A stretch of 64,000 bases of DNA from the NCBI RefSeq assembly GCF_014696065.1, contig NZ_JACJPL010000015.1, positions 469,188 through 533,187 of the forward strand. The letters are read 5' to 3'. The DNA comes from Leptolyngbya sp. FACHB-261 (GTDB lineage Bacteria > Cyanobacteriota > Cyanobacteriia > FACHB-261). The translations under genes and the position numbers were made by a program. How positions within the stretch are numbered: position 1 is the first letter of the stretch; every line of letters starts with the position of its first letter. The notes under the pieces are model-generated. The model was not told where the DNA came from, did no database searches, and was given only the letters and a program-made list of their open reading frames with translations. This document shows, one piece after another, positions 1 to 8,540 of the stretch.

Positions 1-18
1 ATGTAGAGGCCTTGATTA

Positions 19-492
19 ATGTTTACACTCAATCACAAGCTACGAGAAGTAATTGCCGATGCTGACGGGCGCTATTTAAGTACTGGTGAGTTACTACCAC
101 TAGAACAGTATGCCCAGACGTTTGAGCATCGGAGCCAAGCTTACGAGAGTTTGCGGGATCACGCTGAGCCATTGATCGCGGAAGCACTCGGTCGTTTGGG
201 GCAAGCCTATCCTGAGCTGATCAAGCAACACGGCTCTCGCTGCCAATACGATATGGGAGAAGTCGTTCGCTATATTGCGCTGTCTATTCTGCGCGACGAT
301 GAAGTCTTCTTTAAAGAAGAAATGCTGGCTTGGCTAGACACAATTTTGGTGTCCATGAAGCGGAACGAGCATTGTGCTAAAGCCTATCGTTTTTTACAAG
401 AAGCAATAGGTCAGCGTTTGCCCGAAAGAAGCACGGCGGTGATCCGCCCTTATTTAGATGTCTTGATTCAAACTTTAGAATCTCACATTTAA
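19..492 (+). CDS. Phycobiliprotein-like (globin-fold) protein
   Basis: A 157-residue protein of the length and pattern of phycobilisome alpha/beta subunits. The N-terminus (FTLNHKLREVIADADGRYLS) resembles the phycocyanin/allophycocyanin opening. The bilin-attachment region aligns as C75-Q-Y-D78 followed by VVRY (82-85), matching the family pattern C-L-R-D followed by LRY. So the chromophore-binding Cys and the Asp that contacts the pyrrole nitrogens are kept, while the usual Arg two residues after the Cys is Tyr77. It is not next to cpc or apc genes. It may be an orphan bilin-binding or assembly/degradation paralogue rather than a structural rod or core subunit. The family call is from the sequence pattern; the role is unknown. 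The start at 19 is an ATG close to the window edge. Confidence 0.7.
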   Translation: MFTLNHKLREVIADADGRYLSTGELLPLEQYAQTFEHRSQAYESLRDHAEPLIAEALGRLGQAYPELIKQHGSRCQYDMGEVVRYIALSILRDDEVFFKEEMLAWLDTILVSMKRNEHCAKAYRFLQEAIGQRLPERSTAVIRPYLDVLIQTLESHI

Positions 493-945
493 GTCTTAAT
501 CCCTGGATCACCTATTCATCAAACAGTCAGAGGATAACTACGTATCCCGTTCACCTCGAAACGCTCAGCGTTGAACAACTGACGATATGACTGTTCTACG
601 TCTGCTAGAGCATGCCCCACAGTGTCAAGACCCGGCTCAGGCGAGCTAGTGCGCCTTGATTAAATCCTATTAGTTACACAGGCAGGGGTTGCCAATCCAG
701 CACCCCCTATTTTGTATTTCAATTTTTGTATCTCAATTTTTCACTCTGATTGATTTGACCAACTGAGCTTAGGCAATAAATGGGTTCAGTACGTTTGACT
801 TGAAATTCAACCTGTCAATTTGTGAGCGCCGGCCTTGATTTGTCCTGAACTCTGAGGGGATCCGGATATCTAGAAGCAGGGCGTGAAAAGTTGGCGGGCA
901 GAAGTTTCTAGCATTACATCCAGAAAAAGCTTGGGAGGGCTGAGG
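493..945. other. Intergenic region with T-rich tandem repeat
   Basis: No convincing gene is seen. A weak GGGGT...ACCCC hairpin (about 684-706) runs into a T-rich stretch containing two copies of a 14-bp unit (TTTTGTATTTCAATT-like, 710-738). Together these could end transcription of the phycobiliprotein-like gene. A 13-bp perfect palindrome AACGCTCAGCGTT lies near 560. Confidence 0.4.
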
Positions 946-1845
946 ATGACCGAGATTAGCAAGTTCATCCGTTCGGCTCCGGCGAAGTCGAGCCAAACCT
1001 ATCCAACGCCGACTGATACATTAAGCTCTTCGTTGAACCAGTGCTTCAGCCAAGAGCCCTCTCAGGACACCCAACTAATTGTCGTGGGCGATGCTGGGGT
1101 GGGCAAATCGACACTGCTCAACGCTCTGCTAGGACAAGAGGCTGCTTGGGTTAGCTTTGGCAAGCAGACAACTCAAGTCATTCGCCCTTACCGCTTATCC
1201 TCGCCAGTGGGCGATCTCGTGCTCTACGATTCGCCTGGTTTGGGTTCTCATCATGATCGGGGTGAGGATAAAGCCACACTCGCCAACATTGAACGCCTGT
1301 TACCCCAGTGCGATGTCATTTTGATCGTGATCGATGCCGTTAGCCGACAGCATCAGAATGTTGCCCGTCTGTACCGCAATTATCTAGCTCGACGCAGCTG
1401 TCTAGACAAAGTCATTTTTGTACTCACTCGCTGTGATGCCATTCCAGTTGTGGCTGGACCAGATGCAGGCCGTTGGGACGAGCGCAATAACTGTCCTGAT
1501 CATCATCTCAACCGAACGATTCACAATCTCATTCAGACTCTCAAGGGCGACAAAATTTTGGCAGTTGAGAGCCTACCAACTACTGCCAAAACACCAACCA
1601 TGATTGCTGTTTCGGCAGCTCGACGCTGGAATTTGGTATCTCTGCTCAAGCGAATTCTCGATGTCTGCCAGACTCCCGAGGCCAAGCTCAACCTGCTACT
1701 GCAAGCGCGGGGAATTCGACAAGCCGATGTTCAGGTAGCGGCTCGCCCAACATCAGGCCCAGAGGATTACACGCTCGAAAATTTGATTACCGATATGAGC
1801 CAGTTGTTTGGCAGCGATATGAGCCAGCTGTTTGGCGAGCCGTAA
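946..1845 (+). CDS. Small GTPase of the MMR_HSR1/Era-like class
   Basis: A 299-residue P-loop GTPase. G1 is GDAGVGKST at residues 48-56, a TT pair at about 75-76 is a candidate G2, G3 is DSPGLG at 95-100, and the G4 position reads TRCD (161-164) in place of NKxD. The ATG at 946 was chosen because a strong ribosome-binding site (GGAGGG, 934-939) sits just ahead of it; a longer in-frame opening from 883 lacks one. The region before G1 is short and polar, with no membrane segment. The last residues carry a near-perfect tandem copy of DMSQLFG (283-289 and 291-297), encoded by two 24-bp units from 1792 and 1816. Cellular role and partner are unknown; it stands alone. Confidence 0.85.
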   Translation: MTEISKFIRSAPAKSSQTYPTPTDTLSSSLNQCFSQEPSQDTQLIVVGDAGVGKSTLLNALLGQEAAWVSFGKQTTQVIRPYRLSSPVGDLVLYDSPGLGSHHDRGEDKATLANIERLLPQCDVILIVIDAVSRQHQNVARLYRNYLARRSCLDKVIFVLTRCDAIPVVAGPDAGRWDERNNCPDHHLNRTIHNLIQTLKGDKILAVESLPTTAKTPTMIAVSAARRWNLVSLLKRILDVCQTPEAKLNLLLQARGIRQADVQVAARPTSGPEDYTLENLITDMSQLFGSDMSQLFGEP

Positions 1846-2210
1846 ACTCAGCAATGCTTGATTAAATCTACTTCTAGATTTCTTGAGTTTCGATGCATTG
1901 CAACCAACTAGTGCAAAATAATATTTGCCTTTGAAGTTCTACGCTCAAAATATATCGAGGGGCAACAACTTGACCACTGCTTGAGCACATTTAAGTTCAG
2001 CAGATTTAAGAGTCAATCCTCAGGTTCAGTCATCAACAGGTCTACCGACCTCTGTGCTCCTTCAGCCTCCAAGGTAAGCCTTCGAGTCTCTGCCTCCTGC
2101 CGTCGCACTCCCTATCCTCAAACCTTTACAGTCAGCAATAAATCGCGAATAGGCGCAGCATCCCTGGGTAAAATGGACGTTCGCCGTAAATGTGACCCGG
2201 ACGACTGCCA
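1846..2210. other. Intergenic region upstream of purB
   Basis: About 365 bp with no supported gene. A short open frame exists on the plus strand from about 1981, but it has no ribosome-binding site and its composition (Ser/Arg/Lys-rich) does not look coding. The region probably holds the purB promoter. Confidence 0.4.
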
Positions 2211-3506
2211 GTGATTGAACGCTATACCCTGCCAGAGATGGGCAGCTTGTGGACTGAAGATTACAAGCTGAAAACCTGGTTACAGGTTGAGATTGCAGTT
2301 TGTGAGGCTCAAGCTGAATTGGGCTACATCCCAGCTGAAGCAGTCGAAGAGATTAAAGCCAAGGCTCAGTTTGACGTGAAGCGGGTGCTGGAGATCGAGG
2401 CTGAGGTCAAGCACGACATGATCGCCTTCCTGACCAATGTTAATGAGTATGTAGGGGAGCCAGGCCGTTACATTCACTTGGGCTTGACCAGCTCCGATGT
2501 GTTGGATACTGCGCTGGCTCTACAATTGGTCGCCAGCCTGGACGTGCTTTTGGGAACACTCGAAACCCTTATCCAGGCGATCCGCTACCAGGCGCAACAG
2601 CACCGTGACACGATTATGGTCGGTCGGACCCACGGCATTCATGCCGAGCCAATGACCTTCGGCTTCAAACTAGCTGGCTGGCTAGCTGAGGTTCTGCGTC
2701 ACCAAGACCGGCTTGTCCGGCTCCGGGAGTCTGTGGCTGTGGGTAAAATTTCCGGTGCAGTGGGCACCTACGGCAATCTGGATCCTAGGATCGAAGAAAT
2801 TGCCTGTGCCAACTTGGGCCTCAAACCCGATTGCGCTTCGACTCAGGTGATTTCTCGCGACCGACATGCCGATTATTTGCAGGGTCTGGCATTACTAGCA
2901 GCTTCGCTGGAACGCTTCGCGGTCGAGATTCGCAACCTACAGCGTACCGATGTCCTGGAAGTTGAGGAGTTTTTTGCCAAGGGTCAAAAAGGATCTTCAG
3001 CCATGCCTCACAAACGCAATCCCATCCGTTCAGAACGGATCACAGGCATGGCTCGGGTCATTCGTGGCAATGCGGTCGCAGCTTTAGAAAACATTGCCTT
3101 GTGGCATGAGCGAGATATTTCGCACAGCTCGGTTGAGCGTGTGATCCTGCCCGATTCTGCCATCCTCACTCACTTCATGCTGGTAGAAACAGCAGATCTG
3201 GTGCATACCTTACTGGTGCATCCGGCTAATATGAGCCGCAACCTCAATCGCTATGGCGGTGTGATCTTTAGCCAAAGAGTTTTGCTGGCGTTAGTGGGCA
3301 AAGGGCTCTCCCGTGAGGAAGCCTATACCATCGTGCAGAGCAACGCTCATCAGGCCTGGAATACTGAAGGCGGGGACTTCCGTGGTCTGATTGAGCGAGA
3401 CGAGCGAGTCACTCAAAATCTCAACGCCGCGGAATTAGCCCAATGCTTTGACCCAACTCACCACTTGCGTCACCTAGACCGGGTTTACCAACGGTTGGGA
3501 ATTTGA
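2211..3506 (+). CDS. purB: Adenylosuccinate lyase
   Basis: A 431-residue enzyme that removes fumarate from SAICAR and from adenylosuccinate, acting twice in purine/AMP synthesis in the cytoplasm. The fumarase/aspartase-superfamily signature SSAMPHKRNP lies near residue 262. The substrate-binding TSSD (near 92) and the catalytic-His region GRTHGIHAEP (near 138) are present. Length is normal for the short bacterial class. It starts at GTG 2211 with the family-typical opening MIERYTLPEMGSLW. The following hydrolase gene overlaps it by four bases (TTGA), so translation may be coupled. Three more purine genes (purN, purF, purL) lie elsewhere in this window, not in an operon with it. Confidence 0.97.
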   Translation: MIERYTLPEMGSLWTEDYKLKTWLQVEIAVCEAQAELGYIPAEAVEEIKAKAQFDVKRVLEIEAEVKHDMIAFLTNVNEYVGEPGRYIHLGLTSSDVLDTALALQLVASLDVLLGTLETLIQAIRYQAQQHRDTIMVGRTHGIHAEPMTFGFKLAGWLAEVLRHQDRLVRLRESVAVGKISGAVGTYGNLDPRIEEIACANLGLKPDCASTQVISRDRHADYLQGLALLAASLERFAVEIRNLQRTDVLEVEEFFAKGQKGSSAMPHKRNPIRSERITGMARVIRGNAVAALENIALWHERDISHSSVERVILPDSAILTHFMLVETADLVHTLLVHPANMSRNLNRYGGVIFSQRVLLALVGKGLSREEAYTIVQSNAHQAWNTEGGDFRGLIERDERVTQNLNAAELAQCFDPTHHLRHLDRVYQRLGI

Positions 3507-4342
3507 ACCGCATGCAGCCTTATCAATTTATCAATGTCGGCAACACCCAACTGCACTACTTAGATTTGGGCGAGGGCAAGCCGGTCGTGCTCCTGCATGG
3601 CGACCCAGGCTCAGTGTGGGACTGGGAGGCGGTAACTCCTCACTTGGCTCAAGACTACCGAGTTCTGGCCTTCGACCGGCGCGGTCATGGGTTGAGCCCA
3701 CGCCACGAGCCGCTTGATGCTCGTCCCCCAGCCCATGCCGAATTTTTGCGGCTGGCCTGCCGTTCGTTGCAGGTAGAACGGCCCGTCCTAGTGGCGCATT
3801 CCTATGGTTGCGCGGTGGCCTTGGCTTGGGCAGTCATGCATCCGGAGGATTTGGCGGGAGTGGTGCTGCTGTCTCCTGTGGGTGAAGCCTTCCAAATCTG
3901 GGCCAGTACCTGGATCGCGCAGGCAAGCGCCTGGGGGATGGTGCTATCTAAACCGCTCGCCCCCTGGCTGAGTACAACCGTCGCTGCACCTATCGCCTGG
4001 GCCGCTATTGAAGTCGCATTCTGGCCTGAATCAGTCAACCGAGGCTATCAAGACCGTGCCTTTAAGCTCTGGACACGCCCCACTAACTTGATGGCTATTG
4101 CTGAAGATTTAGCTGCCCTAACCCCTGGCTTGGATGACCTAGCCGATCTAGCTCCTGCCCGCAGCCTGCCGATCATTGTTGCGGAAGGAGCCCAAGATCT
4201 ATTAGTCGGGTCAGGACCGGGGCACTGGCTGCGGCGCAACTTGCCTCAGGCTCAAAGCGTTTGCTTTGACCATTGCGGCCATATGCTTCAGTACACCAGA
4301 ACCCAGGCAGTTTTAGATTTGATTCGAAGCCTACTCGACTAG
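3503..4342 (+). CDS. Alpha/beta-hydrolase fold protein
   Basis: A 279-residue soluble alpha/beta hydrolase. The oxyanion-hole motif HGDPGSVWDWE follows the second strand. The nucleophile elbow is AHSYGCA (Ser in the A-H-S-Y-G context), a candidate acid lies in EGAQD, and the catalytic His is in DHCGHM near the C-terminus. A TTG start at 3503 overlaps the purB stop by four bases; an ATG nine bases downstream (3512) is equally possible. No signal peptide. The coupling to purB suggests co-transcription, but no purine-related substrate can be read from the sequence. The family includes esterases, haloperoxidase-like and hydrolytic dehalogenase-like enzymes, so substrate is open. Confidence 0.85.
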   Translation: MNRMQPYQFINVGNTQLHYLDLGEGKPVVLLHGDPGSVWDWEAVTPHLAQDYRVLAFDRRGHGLSPRHEPLDARPPAHAEFLRLACRSLQVERPVLVAHSYGCAVALAWAVMHPEDLAGVVLLSPVGEAFQIWASTWIAQASAWGMVLSKPLAPWLSTTVAAPIAWAAIEVAFWPESVNRGYQDRAFKLWTRPTNLMAIAEDLAALTPGLDDLADLAPARSLPIIVAEGAQDLLVGSGPGHWLRRNLPQAQSVCFDHCGHMLQYTRTQAVLDLIRSLLD

Positions 4343-4369
4343 GGGTTCAGGCCCAAGCTCAGCGGCTTG

Positions 4370-4762
4370 CTACTGCTCCCACCGGGTCTGGGTGACTGGG
4401 GAGATGGCGGCTCTGGCTTTGCTATTGAGGAACAGTTGCCCACTGGCACCCGCACTGAAATCCTTACCAGGGATAAGCCCTTTTTTGACTAAGCGACTGT
4501 AAGTTCTGGGAGCAGTAATCTTCCAGATTTCCTGCATAACATCAGCAGGGATTAGATTTTCCACAGACCAGACAAAGGACTCAGCATCGAGCCGGACCAG
4601 GCGCTCAAGGCTAATCAGCATCACTCCTGCCACCGCTTCGGGTGAGAGTTGAACTTTGAGGCTGGTGACCAGGTCTGCCCCGATGGTTCGGTTGCGGGTC
4701 ATCATCGCCCTGGACATTCTGCTGACTTCCTGCTCCAACTCCAGATAGCTCATCTCTGACAC
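4370..4762 (-). CDS. Hypothetical protein, 130 aa
   Basis: I do not recognise the family. The protein is predicted helical. It opens with a Met/Ser-rich amphipathic stretch (YLELEQEVSRMSRAMM), has a hydrophobic middle and a basic segment RTYSRLVKKGLIPGKDF. There is no signal peptide or membrane span. It faces the purB/hydrolase pair convergently, with only 27 bp between stop codons. Coding status rests on protein-like composition and length. Start is ATG 4762; an ATG three codons later is an alternative. Confidence 0.6.
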   Translation of the reverse strand: MSEMSYLELEQEVSRMSRAMMTRNRTIGADLVTSLKVQLSPEAVAGVMLISLERLVRLDAESFVWSVENLIPADVMQEIWKITAPRTYSRLVKKGLIPGKDFSAGASGQLFLNSKARAAISPVTQTRWEQ

Positions 4763-5141
4763 TGGCGTTCTATCCCCGCAGCAATTGCAATTCCGCTAAG
4801 TATACCCCTAGAGGGATGCGTACTCTACAGGATGAAGGGCAGTTCTGCGCCTTTGGAGCAATTCTATATAGAAACTACCAGCGCAATGGAGAATTAGCTG
4901 GTTTTGGAGCACGAGCAGCTGAAAAATACCTAGATGAGAATCGAGGGCAAGTCCCGAAGGCAGGAGACAGCTGAAATCTGAGGCACTAGGTCTATCCCTT
5001 AAATCAAATAGCCAGATCCGTCACCTAGAGAAGCGCACATAAAGCCTTCTATTTTTTTACCTATTTTTCATCAGATCACCCTTAACAGTTCACAACTTCC
5101 TGTAATAAACTGAAACGGTAGGCGATAGGTATATCTTCTCA
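4763..5141. other. Intergenic region upstream of ndhD
   Basis: About 380 bp between divergent genes, AT-richer than its surroundings, with no supported gene or strong stem-loop. It must carry the promoters of both ndhD and the 4370-4762 gene, but I cannot define them. Confidence 0.4.
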
Positions 5142-6779
5142 GTGATGATGAGTAGTCAATTTCCCTGGCTAACCACAATCGTTCTGTTACCCCTGCTTGC
5201 GGCTCTAGCCATCCCCGTACTTCCTGACCAACAGGGCAGAACGGTTCGTTGGTATGCCTTGGGGGTAGGACTGGTCGACTTTGTGCTGACGCTGTTTACC
5301 TTCGGGCGTCACTACGATTTGCGCAACCACGCGTTCCAACTCACTGAAAGTTATCCCTGGGTGCCTCAATTGGGCCTCAACTGGTCAGTTGCAGTTGATG
5401 GCCTTTCTATGCCTCTGATTGTGCTGACAGGGTTGGTGACAACTCTAGCAATTGTGGCGGGCTGGAAGGTTGAGCGCAAACCCCGTCTGTTTTACGCCCT
5501 GATGCTGGTCATGTACAGTGCTCAGATCGGCGTATTCGCAGCTCAAGATATGCTCCTATTCTTCTTGATGTGGGAGCTAGAGCTGGTGCCGGTCTACCTC
5601 CTAATCTCAATTTGGGGAGGAGCCAAGCGTCTCTACGCAGCGACCAAGTTTATTCTCTACACTGCCTTAGGCTCGATCTTCATTCTGGTCGCAGCTTTGG
5701 CAATGGCCTTCTATGGCGATACCGTTACCTTTGACCTGAGCGCCCTAGCCCACAAGCACTATTCGCTCACCTTCGAGCTGTTGGTTTACGCTGCTCTGCT
5801 GATTGCCTTTGGGGTTAAGCTGCCCATTTTTCCGCTGCACACCTGGTTACCGGATGCCCACAGCGAGGCTTCTGCTCCAGTTTCGATGCTGCTAGCAGGC
5901 GTTCTGCTGAAGATGGGAGGCTATGCGCTAATCCGCATGAACATTGAGATGCTGCCTCACGCCCATGCCTACTTTGCCCCGGTGTTGGTAGTTCTTGGGG
6001 TGGTTAACATTCTCTACGGAGCGTTCACGGCCTTTGCTCAAACCCATCTCAAGCGTCGGTTGGCTTACTCGTCGATTTCCCACATGGGCTTCGTACTGGT
6101 GGGGATTGCCTCGTTTACCGAGCTGGGTCTTAACGGCGCGGTCCTGCAAATGGTGTCCCACGGCCTGATTGCAGCGGCGCTGTTCTTCCTGTCCGGCGTG
6201 ACTTACGAGCGCACCAACACCCTAGTGATGGAAAAACTGGGTGGAATGGCCAAGCGCATGCCCAAGGTGTTTGCTCTATTCACTGCTGGCTCAATGGCCT
6301 CCTTGGCTTTGCCCGGTATGAGTGGCTTCGTTGGTGAGCTAACTATCTTCCTGGGCCTGGCCACGAGCGATGCCTACAGCTCAAGCTTCAAAACGGTTGT
6401 GGTTCTGCTGGCAGCAGTCGGTGTTATCCTCACACCCATTTATCTGCTCTCGATGCTGCGCAAAGTCTTCTACGGCTCCGAGAACCCCTACCTGGTCCCC
6501 GAGCCCTGGAATCTCGCTGATGCTAGCCCCAGAGAAGTTCTAGTTCCTCTCTGTCTGCTGATTCCGATCATCGGGATTGGTCTATACCCCAAGGTTGCTA
6601 CCCAAACTTACGATGCCAAGACGGTGGCAGTGATTGCCCATGTCCGGGATGCGCTACCAACCGTTGCCGAAGCCAGTCCTGCCTATCTTGATACGCAAAC
6701 ATTTGTGGCTCCTAAACTGCCTGGAGCTAAGGTGGGCGAGTTGCTGGGAGTAATGGAAACCGTCTCGCTCCCCCACTAA
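5142..6779 (+). CDS. ndhD: NAD(P)H-quinone oxidoreductase (NDH-1) subunit 4
   Basis: A 545-residue polytopic membrane protein of the NdhD/NuoM family, an antiporter-like proton-pumping subunit of thylakoid NDH-1 used in cyclic electron flow and respiration. The key membrane-domain Glu is in [14 protein letters not shown]. The conserved Lys/His region [19 protein letters not shown] and the core [11 protein letters not shown] are intact. The opening [17 protein letters not shown] resembles NdhD1/NdhD2-type proteins; it is not next to ndhF or cup genes, which argues against the CO2-uptake D3/D4 types. Initiation may use GTG 5142 or the two adjacent ATGs (5145, 5148). A terminator-like hairpin follows at 6832-6859. 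Confidence 0.95.
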   Translation: MMMSSQFPWLTTIVLLPLLAALAIPVLPDQQGRTVRWYALGVGLVDFVLTLFTFGRHYDLRNHAFQLTESYPWVPQLGLNWSVAVDGLSMPLIVLTGLVTTLAIVAGWKVERKPRLFYALMLVMYSAQIGVFAAQDMLLFFLMWELELVPVYLLISIWGGAKRLYAATKFILYTALGSIFILVAALAMAFYGDTVTFDLSALAHKHYSLTFELLVYAALLIAFGVKLPIFPLHTWLPDAHSEASAPVSMLLAGVLLKMGGYALIRMNIEMLPHAHAYFAPVLVVLGVVNILYGAFTAFAQTHLKRRLAYSSISHMGFVLVGIASFTELGLNGAVLQMVSHGLIAAALFFLSGVTYERTNTLVMEKLGGMAKRMPKVFALFTAGSMASLALPGMSGFVGELTIFLGLATSDAYSSSFKTVVVLLAAVGVILTPIYLLSMLRKVFYGSENPYLVPEPWNLADASPREVLVPLCLLIPIIGIGLYPKVATQTYDAKTVAVIAHVRDALPTVAEASPAYLDTQTFVAPKLPGAKVGELLGVMETVSLPH

Positions 6780-6831
6780 ACGTTCGATTGACAAGCCAGT
6801 AGACACCTCAACTGAGTCACCTATTGATGCT

Positions 6832-6859
6832 AGAGCCTTCCCTAAGGGAGGCTCTTTTT
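6832..6859 (+). terminator. Intrinsic terminator after ndhD
   Basis: Stem AGAGCC-TCCCT / AGGGA-GGCTCT with one bulged T on the left arm and a very short loop, followed by a run of five T. Placed about 50 bp after the ndhD stop. Confidence 0.85.
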
Positions 6860-7146
6860 AGCGTTGGGCTGGCAGAGCTAAATCGTTTTTAACTTGTAAA
6901 GCTCCCAAGCGTTTGAACTGAGGCGACCAAACTGATTCAGAGCGTTTTTCCAAACTCCTTGAAAACACAAAAGATGCAAACACGAAAGATAATTTTAATC
7001 TGAATTAGTTGTGCATCTCGCCTCAAATCTCAACCATTCCATTTCGGCAGGGAGCCGTAGACTAGATGCAGGCGGATTGGCAGGAGTTGGGATAATATCT
7101 GAGGGAATTCAAACAGCAACGGACGCAGAAGCGAAGGGTAGCGAGT
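6860..7146. other. Intergenic region upstream of the glutathione peroxidase gene
   Basis: About 290 bp, AT-rich in its middle, with no gene. It presumably holds the promoter of the peroxidase gene; no operator or riboswitch could be recognised. Confidence 0.35.
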
Positions 7147-7629
7147 ATGAGTGGCGTCTCTAATATTGCGGTCAAAACAATTCAGGGGGAAGACAAGCAA
7201 CTGGGAGAATATGCAGGTAAGGTGCTCCTGATCGTCAACGTAGCCTCATACTGTGGTTACACACCGCAGTACGATGGTCTAGAGAAATTGAGCCAGAAAT
7301 ACAAAGACCGGGGTCTGCGTGTATTGGGCTTTCCTTGCAATGACTATGGCGCACAGGAACCCGGTAGCGGTGCGGAAATCATGGAGTTCTGCACCAACCG
7401 TTATGGTGTGAGCTTTGACTTATTTGAGAAAGTACAGGCCAAAGGTCCACAGCAGCATCCCCTTTATGCTGTGTTGAGCAACGCAGTCGAGCCTGCAGGC
7501 GATGTGACTTGGAACTTCGAGAAATTTCTAGTTAATAAACAGGGGGAAGTCATTGCTCGATTCAAAAGCAGTGTCAAGCCGGATGCACCCGAGTTGGTCT
7601 CTGCGATTGAGCGGGAGCTAGAACAGTAG
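7147..7629 (+). CDS. Glutathione peroxidase family protein
   Basis: A 160-residue thiol peroxidase of the GPX family, which reduces hydrogen and lipid hydroperoxides. The peroxidatic Cys is in NVASYCGYTPQY (Cys, not selenocysteine). The catalytic Gln is in NDYGAQEPG, and the catalytic Trp-Asn pair is in VTWNFEKFLV, so the full tetrad is present. Family length is normal. Cyanobacterial GPX-like enzymes often prefer NADPH or thioredoxin over glutathione, so the true reductant is open. ATG 7147 starts with a family-typical N-terminus. Single gene, 92 bp upstream of ccmK3. Confidence 0.93.
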   Translation: MSGVSNIAVKTIQGEDKQLGEYAGKVLLIVNVASYCGYTPQYDGLEKLSQKYKDRGLRVLGFPCNDYGAQEPGSGAEIMEFCTNRYGVSFDLFEKVQAKGPQQHPLYAVLSNAVEPAGDVTWNFEKFLVNKQGEVIARFKSSVKPDAPELVSAIERELEQ

Positions 7630-7721
7630 ATTTCTGTAGTTCGCTAAATGCCAAGATGTCCGAGAAGCCCCTCAGGCTTTTACAATGAATGCTGACTTGA
7701 TTAATTCAGGGGAGAGCAGCA

Positions 7722-8033
7722 GTGCCAGCGGCAGTCGGTGTTATTCAAACAATCGGGTTTCCGGCAGTGCTGGCAGCAGCAGACGCAATGGTCAAGGCAG
7801 GGCAGGTCACCCTGGTTTACTATGGCATCGCCGAGAGTGGGCAATTTTTGGTTGCCATTCGGGGTAGCAATTCAGAAGTACAACCGGCAATTACAGCAGG
7901 CGTTGAAGCAGCAGAGCAAGTCTTTGGAGGAACGGTGGTTGACTACTACATCGTTCCCAACCCACCAGAGAATGTTGTGGAAGTTTTGCCGATTGAGTAT
8001 ACCGAGACAGTTGAACAGTTCCGAATCCCCTGA
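7722..8033 (+). CDS. ccmK3: Carboxysome shell protein CcmK3
   Basis: A 103-residue single BMC-domain protein forming part of the beta-carboxysome facet shell. The sequence AVGVIQTIGFPAVLAAADAM is the canonical opening. The motif VPNPPENVVEVLPI and the region GIAESGQF in place of the usual K/R-I/V-G-S pore loop match CcmK3, which does not form homohexamers well and is known to assemble with CcmK4. It starts at GTG 7722 with AGGGGAG just upstream. Location away from the main ccm operon and directly before ccmK4 is the standard arrangement. Family length (about 103) is exact. Confidence 0.93.
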   Translation: MPAAVGVIQTIGFPAVLAAADAMVKAGQVTLVYYGIAESGQFLVAIRGSNSEVQPAITAGVEAAEQVFGGTVVDYYIVPNPPENVVEVLPIEYTETVEQFRIP

Positions 8034-8104
8034 AACTTGGACTACAGCTTGTTTGTGCTGACGCCGTAGCCACAAAGCTCAAAGAAGGCGCAATATTAGG
8101 TCAG

Positions 8105-8128
8105 CAGTTGCTGGAGGATCAGCAACTG
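8105..8128 (+). promoter_or_regulatory. Perfect hairpin between ccmK3 and ccmK4
   Basis: Nine perfectly paired bases (CAGTTGCTG / CAGCAACTG) close a six-base loop GAGGAT. There is no following T run, so it does not look like a full terminator. It may protect or process the transcript or attenuate it, setting the K3:K4 ratio. The function is inferred from position only. Confidence 0.55.
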
Positions 8129-8186
8129 AGTCTCGTACAATCAGTCTTACATTCTGCACATTTGATTGAATTCTGGGAGATCGGCC

Positions 8187-8525
8187 ATGCCATCGGCGGT
8201 TGGATCAATTGAAACGAAAGGGTTTCCGGCAGTGTTGGCAGCGGCAGACGCAATGGTCAAAGCAGGCCGAGTCACGCTAGTGGGCTACATTCGCGTGGGT
8301 AGTGCCCGTTTTACTGTTAATGTTCGCGGCGATGTTTCTGAGGTGAAAGCTGCTGTTGCGGCAGGCATTGCTGCGATTGAAAATGTTCACGGCGGCACGA
8401 TGGAATCTTGGGTGATTATTCCGCGTCCGCATGAGAACGTGGAATGTGTTCTACCAATTGCCTATACGCGTGAAGTCGAACGCTTCCTGGATGCTGTGGA
8501 GCAGGTCACGATTAATCGCTCATAG
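8187..8525 (+). CDS. ccmK4: Carboxysome shell protein CcmK4
   Basis: A 112-residue BMC-domain shell protein. The pore segment YIRVGSARF, the strand VNVRGDVSEVKAAV and the tail IIPRPHENVECVLPI match CcmK4. The C-terminal extension (REVERFLDAVEQVTINRS) also fits K4, which is longer than K3. The ATG at 8187 with GGGAG at 8175-8179 was preferred over an in-frame TTG at 8166. A roughly 44-base segment near the start is almost identical at DNA level to the same segment of ccmK3 (about 3 differences), indicating tandem duplication with possible gene conversion. K3 and K4 probably form heterohexamers that tune shell permeability. Confidence 0.94.
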   Translation: MPSAVGSIETKGFPAVLAAADAMVKAGRVTLVGYIRVGSARFTVNVRGDVSEVKAAVAAGIAAIENVHGGTMESWVIIPRPHENVECVLPIAYTREVERFLDAVEQVTINRS

Positions 8526-8540
8526 CAGGTCTAGACAGGT

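Noticed and set aside
1981..2214. 77-codon plus-strand frame before purB
   Set aside because: Ser/Arg-rich composition, no initiation site, overlaps the purB start; looks like a chance frame.
8034..8186. Open frame of about 60 codons across the ccmK3-ccmK4 spacer
   Set aside because: No ATG or GTG start and no ribosome-binding site; the hairpin inside it explains the region better.
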